Assembly: GCA_021796315.1 (NCBI GenBank)
Contig: JAJYOH010000341.1
Location: forward strand, 1-6,708
Direction of reading: 5' to 3'
DNA from: Chloroflexota bacterium
GTDB taxonomy: Bacteria; Chloroflexota; Anaerolineae; Anaerolineales; Villigracilaceae
Length of the DNA: 6,708 bases
Part shown: in pieces, positions 6,374 through 6,708 of the stretch
Numbering within the stretch: position 1 is the first letter of the stretch
How the letters are laid out: each line of letters begins with the position of its first letter
Translations under genes and position numbers: made by a program
The notes under the pieces: generated by a model
Databases searched by the model: none
The model's input: the letters and a program-made list of their open reading frames with translations, nothing else
What the model was told of the DNA's origin: nothing

Positions 6374-6706
6374 CTAATCAATCAACTGCTGACAGCTTTT
6401 GCAAACACGGTGTGCGCCAATTTCATCGCGCTGAATACCCACGCGTACGGCTTCACCGCATTTCGGGCAGACCAGCATCACATTCGAAATATGGATCGTG
6501 CCTTCGAATTGAATGCGGCCCGGATTGAGCTGGCGGCCATTCTGCAATTGCTGCTGCTTCTGGTGTTTGGTGCGGATGTTCACGCCAGTCACCACCACGC
6601 GGTCATCATCGGTCATCACATTGATGACTTCGCCGCGTTTGCCTTTGTCTTCGAGGCGGCCACTGATGATTTCGACAGTATCGCCTTTACGGATCTTTAC
6701 TTTCAT
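6374..6706 (-). CDS. rplX: 50S ribosomal protein L24 with C-terminal zinc-ribbon-like CxxC pairs
   Basis: L24 (110 aa) is an assembly initiator of the large subunit that binds the 5' end of 23S rRNA and sits near the peptide exit. The N-terminal KOW motif is clear ([20 protein letters not shown], residues 5-24), followed by [10 protein letters not shown] and the family block [13 protein letters not shown]. The C-terminal part holds CPKC (Cys80, Cys83) and CKSC (Cys102, Cys105), a four-cysteine pattern seen in L24 of some bacteria and absent from others; zinc binding is inferred. The ATG at 6706 lies only 2 bases from the window edge, so its ribosome binding site is not visible. rplN would be expected immediately upstream. 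The TAG stop is 16 bases from the preferred rplE start. Confidence 0.97.
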   Translation of the reverse strand: MKVKIRKGDTVEIISGRLEDKGKRGEVINVMTDDDRVVVTGVNIRTKHQKQQQLQNGRQLNPGRIQFEGTIHISNVMLVCPKCGEAVRVGIQRDEIGAHRVCKSCQQLID

Positions 6707-6708
6707 AC

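Noticed and set aside
6349..6381. Extension of rplE to the TTG at 6381 (190 aa)
   Set aside because: The added residues (IRPWSIM) do not resemble the L5 N-terminus, and the visible GGAG lies downstream of that codon, pointing to the ATG codons at 6360/6357 instead.
1..6708. A novel defence, mobile or biosynthetic system
   Set aside because: Every stretch above 100 bases is accounted for by a recognised housekeeping gene in a conserved order. No foreign gene, repeat array or integration scar was seen.

Overview
This 6.7 kb window is almost entirely one head-to-tail gene cluster on the minus strand. It holds the spc (ribosomal protein) operon and its junction with the alpha operon of a bacterium. 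Read 5'->3' on the minus strand, from position 6706 down to 1, the order is rplX (L24), rplE (L5), rpsN (S14, zinc type), rpsH (S8), rplF (L6), rplR (L18), rpsE (S5), rpmD (L30), rplO (L15), secY, adk, map and the first 30 codons of rpmJ (L36). The last gene runs off the left edge. All other genes are complete, and I saw no frameshift, mobile element, CRISPR array, tRNA or rRNA.

Organism: a bacterium with moderate GC. The order secY-adk-map-rpmJ, the four-Cys S14, the two CxxC pairs in L24 and the form of L15 (GGNLPFYRRLPFIRGEGF) fit a Gram-positive-like lineage. My best guess is Chloroflexota, perhaps Anaerolineae. This is from memory of family sequences, not from a search, and should be held at moderate confidence.

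Layout: 6706-3040 carries nine ribosomal proteins, packed with gaps of 1 to about 18 bases and one 8-base overlap (rpsE/rpmD), consistent with a single co-translated mRNA. 3018-1642 is secY, the membrane channel of the Sec translocon. 1616-966 is adenylate kinase. 959-189 is type I methionine aminopeptidase, which trims the initiator Met of nascent chains. 188-91 is the only sizeable intergenic gap (98 bases). It has a good sigma-70-like promoter facing rpmJ and a strong ribosome binding site. Beyond it lies the start of rpmJ, normally followed by rpsM-rpsK-rpsD-rpoA-rplQ.

The genes serve ribosome assembly, protein export, nucleotide balance and N-terminal processing. The window is mostly ordinary housekeeping DNA; I found no undescribed system. 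The points worth a second look are small: infA is not at its common place between map and rpmJ, an internal promoter sits in that gap, and the adenylate kinase LID lacks one of the usual zinc-site cysteines.
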